From assembly GCA_022885665.1 (NCBI GenBank), contig JAGQDJ010000049.1, positions 310,502-374,501 on the forward strand: a DNA stretch of 64,000 nt. Reading direction: 5' to 3'. The translations under genes were made by a program, and so were the position numbers. The stretch comes from Triops longicaudatus (taxonomy: Eukaryota > Arthropoda > Branchiopoda > Notostraca > Triopsidae). The notes under the pieces are model-generated. The model saw only the letters and a program-made list of their open reading frames with translations. It did no database searches and had not been told where the DNA came from. This document shows positions 62,565-64,000 of the stretch, one piece after another; the first letter of the stretch is position 1, and the number at the start of each line of letters is the position of its first letter.

Positions 62565-64000
62565 ACTTGCCTAAACTGTTAAAATATTAACTAGTAGCGT
62601 GTTATGTATGCAATACATGCATAATTTTCTTAACGTATGGGTTTGACTTACCTAATAAAACAATAAACGGGCAATCCATCCTCTATAGTTTCAAGAATGG
62701 TTAAAATTGTGGAATGTTTCACATGGTAGTGTGAAAAGCAGCTCAGTCTCCAAAAGGAAGAATGTAAAAATAACACTGATTAACTTTGAAAACACGATCT
62801 GATATCCTTCAATGCATCACCATTCCCTATACACTGAACTGTCAACAGGTAAAAACGTGAATGAGAAACAGAAGGCAGTTTCAGGAGCATACCTCCCAAT
62901 CATCAGCTGATCCTGTGGACTAAGCCACAGGCGGCAAGCAGAGGAGATAAGTAAACGAGACGAGGAAGAAAAATTTTCATAGGTGGCAGCACATACTTAC
63001 TAAGCTAACGAACACTATGGGCCACGGCGATCACTTTGATATTAAATCGGCAAAAAGCGTGAGAATTCACGCAAAACGTCGCGGGTTCTCATTGGCAGAC
63101 TCACAGCCTAATATAACCGTATATAAAACACACGATTTTCCTGTTTGAAGACTATTTTACTCTGACGCTCAATTAATCGAAATATTCGAGCTCAAGTCTA
63201 AAAGACACAATTAAGAATCATTATTATTAAGAGTTAGGCTTTCATCTAAGATTATAGCGAAACCAGTGTAAATAACGGACTGGTAGTGGTAGCACCGAAC
63301 ATGACTAAAATTGGTCTCTCCCGTTAAAGCATAATAATTCTCAAAAATGTGGTGCCAAATTTTTCAAAAATTATGGAAAGCCGAGCGGCATTGGTATGCA
63401 CTATGATACTGTAAATTTAATTTTTCGAAAAGCACTTATCGCTTGTATTTACTTGATTTTTTAATTCGAGAAATAGTATAGACTACGTTTTAAATCACGT
63501 ATTAGTCAAAGGTTCAACTGAGTGAAAAATTTTTTATTGAGAATCTTTTTCGCCGGACAGTTTTCGAATTTTTACGGATTTCGTACTTCGTAGACTGACC
63601 TATGCCAAAACATGTGCTTCCTACTTCTTGCGAATCTGTTGCCACTACATTTTTGCAATTTTTTATTCACCCCAAATAATTCAACCGACTCCGCGAACCT
63701 TTTTTTTTGTAAACGTTGGGCTTTTATGTTGATTTTTAAGCAGTTGCGTAAGTACAGCATGAGATTTTTCCGTGTTGATCTCACAAAAAGCGCAATTATT
63801 ATTCGGCAAAAGTGATTTTTTATCCTTATTATTCCAAAGTGAATTTTTATTAGATATTCCCAATGTATTGAAAACGTGTATCTGATTTTATCAAATATTC
63901 GACTTGTTAACTATCCTCCAGTACCGACCCGTGGCAAAATCGGACATCTTCTGTATTGCTGTCAGGCGCCGTACTGGACAATTTGCATCGGCAGACCAGC
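62565..64000. other. 5' flank of the CHSY gene, no further gene seen
   Basis: The CHSY promoter and non-coding exons should lie here. A pyrimidine tract and AG lie upstream of 62573, where 'CTTGCCTAAACTG' on the plus strand suggests the first coding exon may be spliced to a 5' UTR exon. No other ORF or repeat is recognised to the end of the window. Confidence 0.4.

Overview
This looks like a nuclear contig from an arthropod, most likely a crustacean and perhaps a branchiopod such as a Daphnia relative. The basis is an AT-rich sequence with GT-AG introns mostly of 50-150 bp, an arthropod gustatory receptor with the C-terminal TYEVIILQ signature, a pair of small Tyr/Ala/Pro-rich cuticle-like secreted proteins, and a short run of the arthropod telomere unit (CCTAA)n. 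The species is an inference; nothing in the window names it.

Layout. 1-9.9 kb: no gene found, one clear 163-bp inverted-repeat element (MITE). 9.9-12.2 kb, plus strand: a complete seven-exon adenosine-deaminase-like gene (ADAL/MAPDA). 12.2-17.6 kb: a repeat-rich zone with a poly-C/N transposon-like element, a tRNA-derived SINE-like element, a long AAT microsatellite, a fold-back element, and broken coding-like remnants on the minus strand, one resembling an actin-family C-terminus. 18.0-20.4 kb, minus: two paralogous two-exon cuticle-like genes with matching promoters. 21.9-25.1 kb, minus: a five-exon BTB/zinc-finger transcription factor with a candidate internal first exon for a short isoform. 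25.1-37.1 kb: a 12-kb non-coding expanse upstream of that factor, with several GAAAGTGAAAGTG-type motifs. 37.1-39.9 kb, minus: ULK3-type kinase. 41.0-43.5 kb, minus: gustatory receptor, with a tandem duplication starting 8 bp upstream of its ATG. 44.9-48.6 kb, minus: p66/GATAD2 subunit of NuRD. 52.3-56.0 kb, minus: TXNDC11-like ER thioredoxin-domain protein ending in RDEL. 57.2-62.6 kb, minus: chondroitin sulfate synthase (CHSY1/3 type). 62.6-64 kb: no gene found.

Exon models were built by hand from conserved protein segments plus GT/AG boundaries and checked for reading phase across each join; every model stays open from ATG to stop. UTRs and transcription starts are mostly not resolved. The genes are unrelated housekeeping and sensory functions and do not form a pathway, apart from a shared secretory-pathway location for TXNDC11 (ER) and CHSY (Golgi). 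I did not find a clearly new biological system. The most interesting leads are the internal-start BTB-less zinc-finger isoform, the duplicated receptor promoter, the matching cuticle promoters, the ISRE-like motif cluster, the TXNDC11 RDEL tail with an ambiguous GC-AG intron, and the several inverted-repeat elements.
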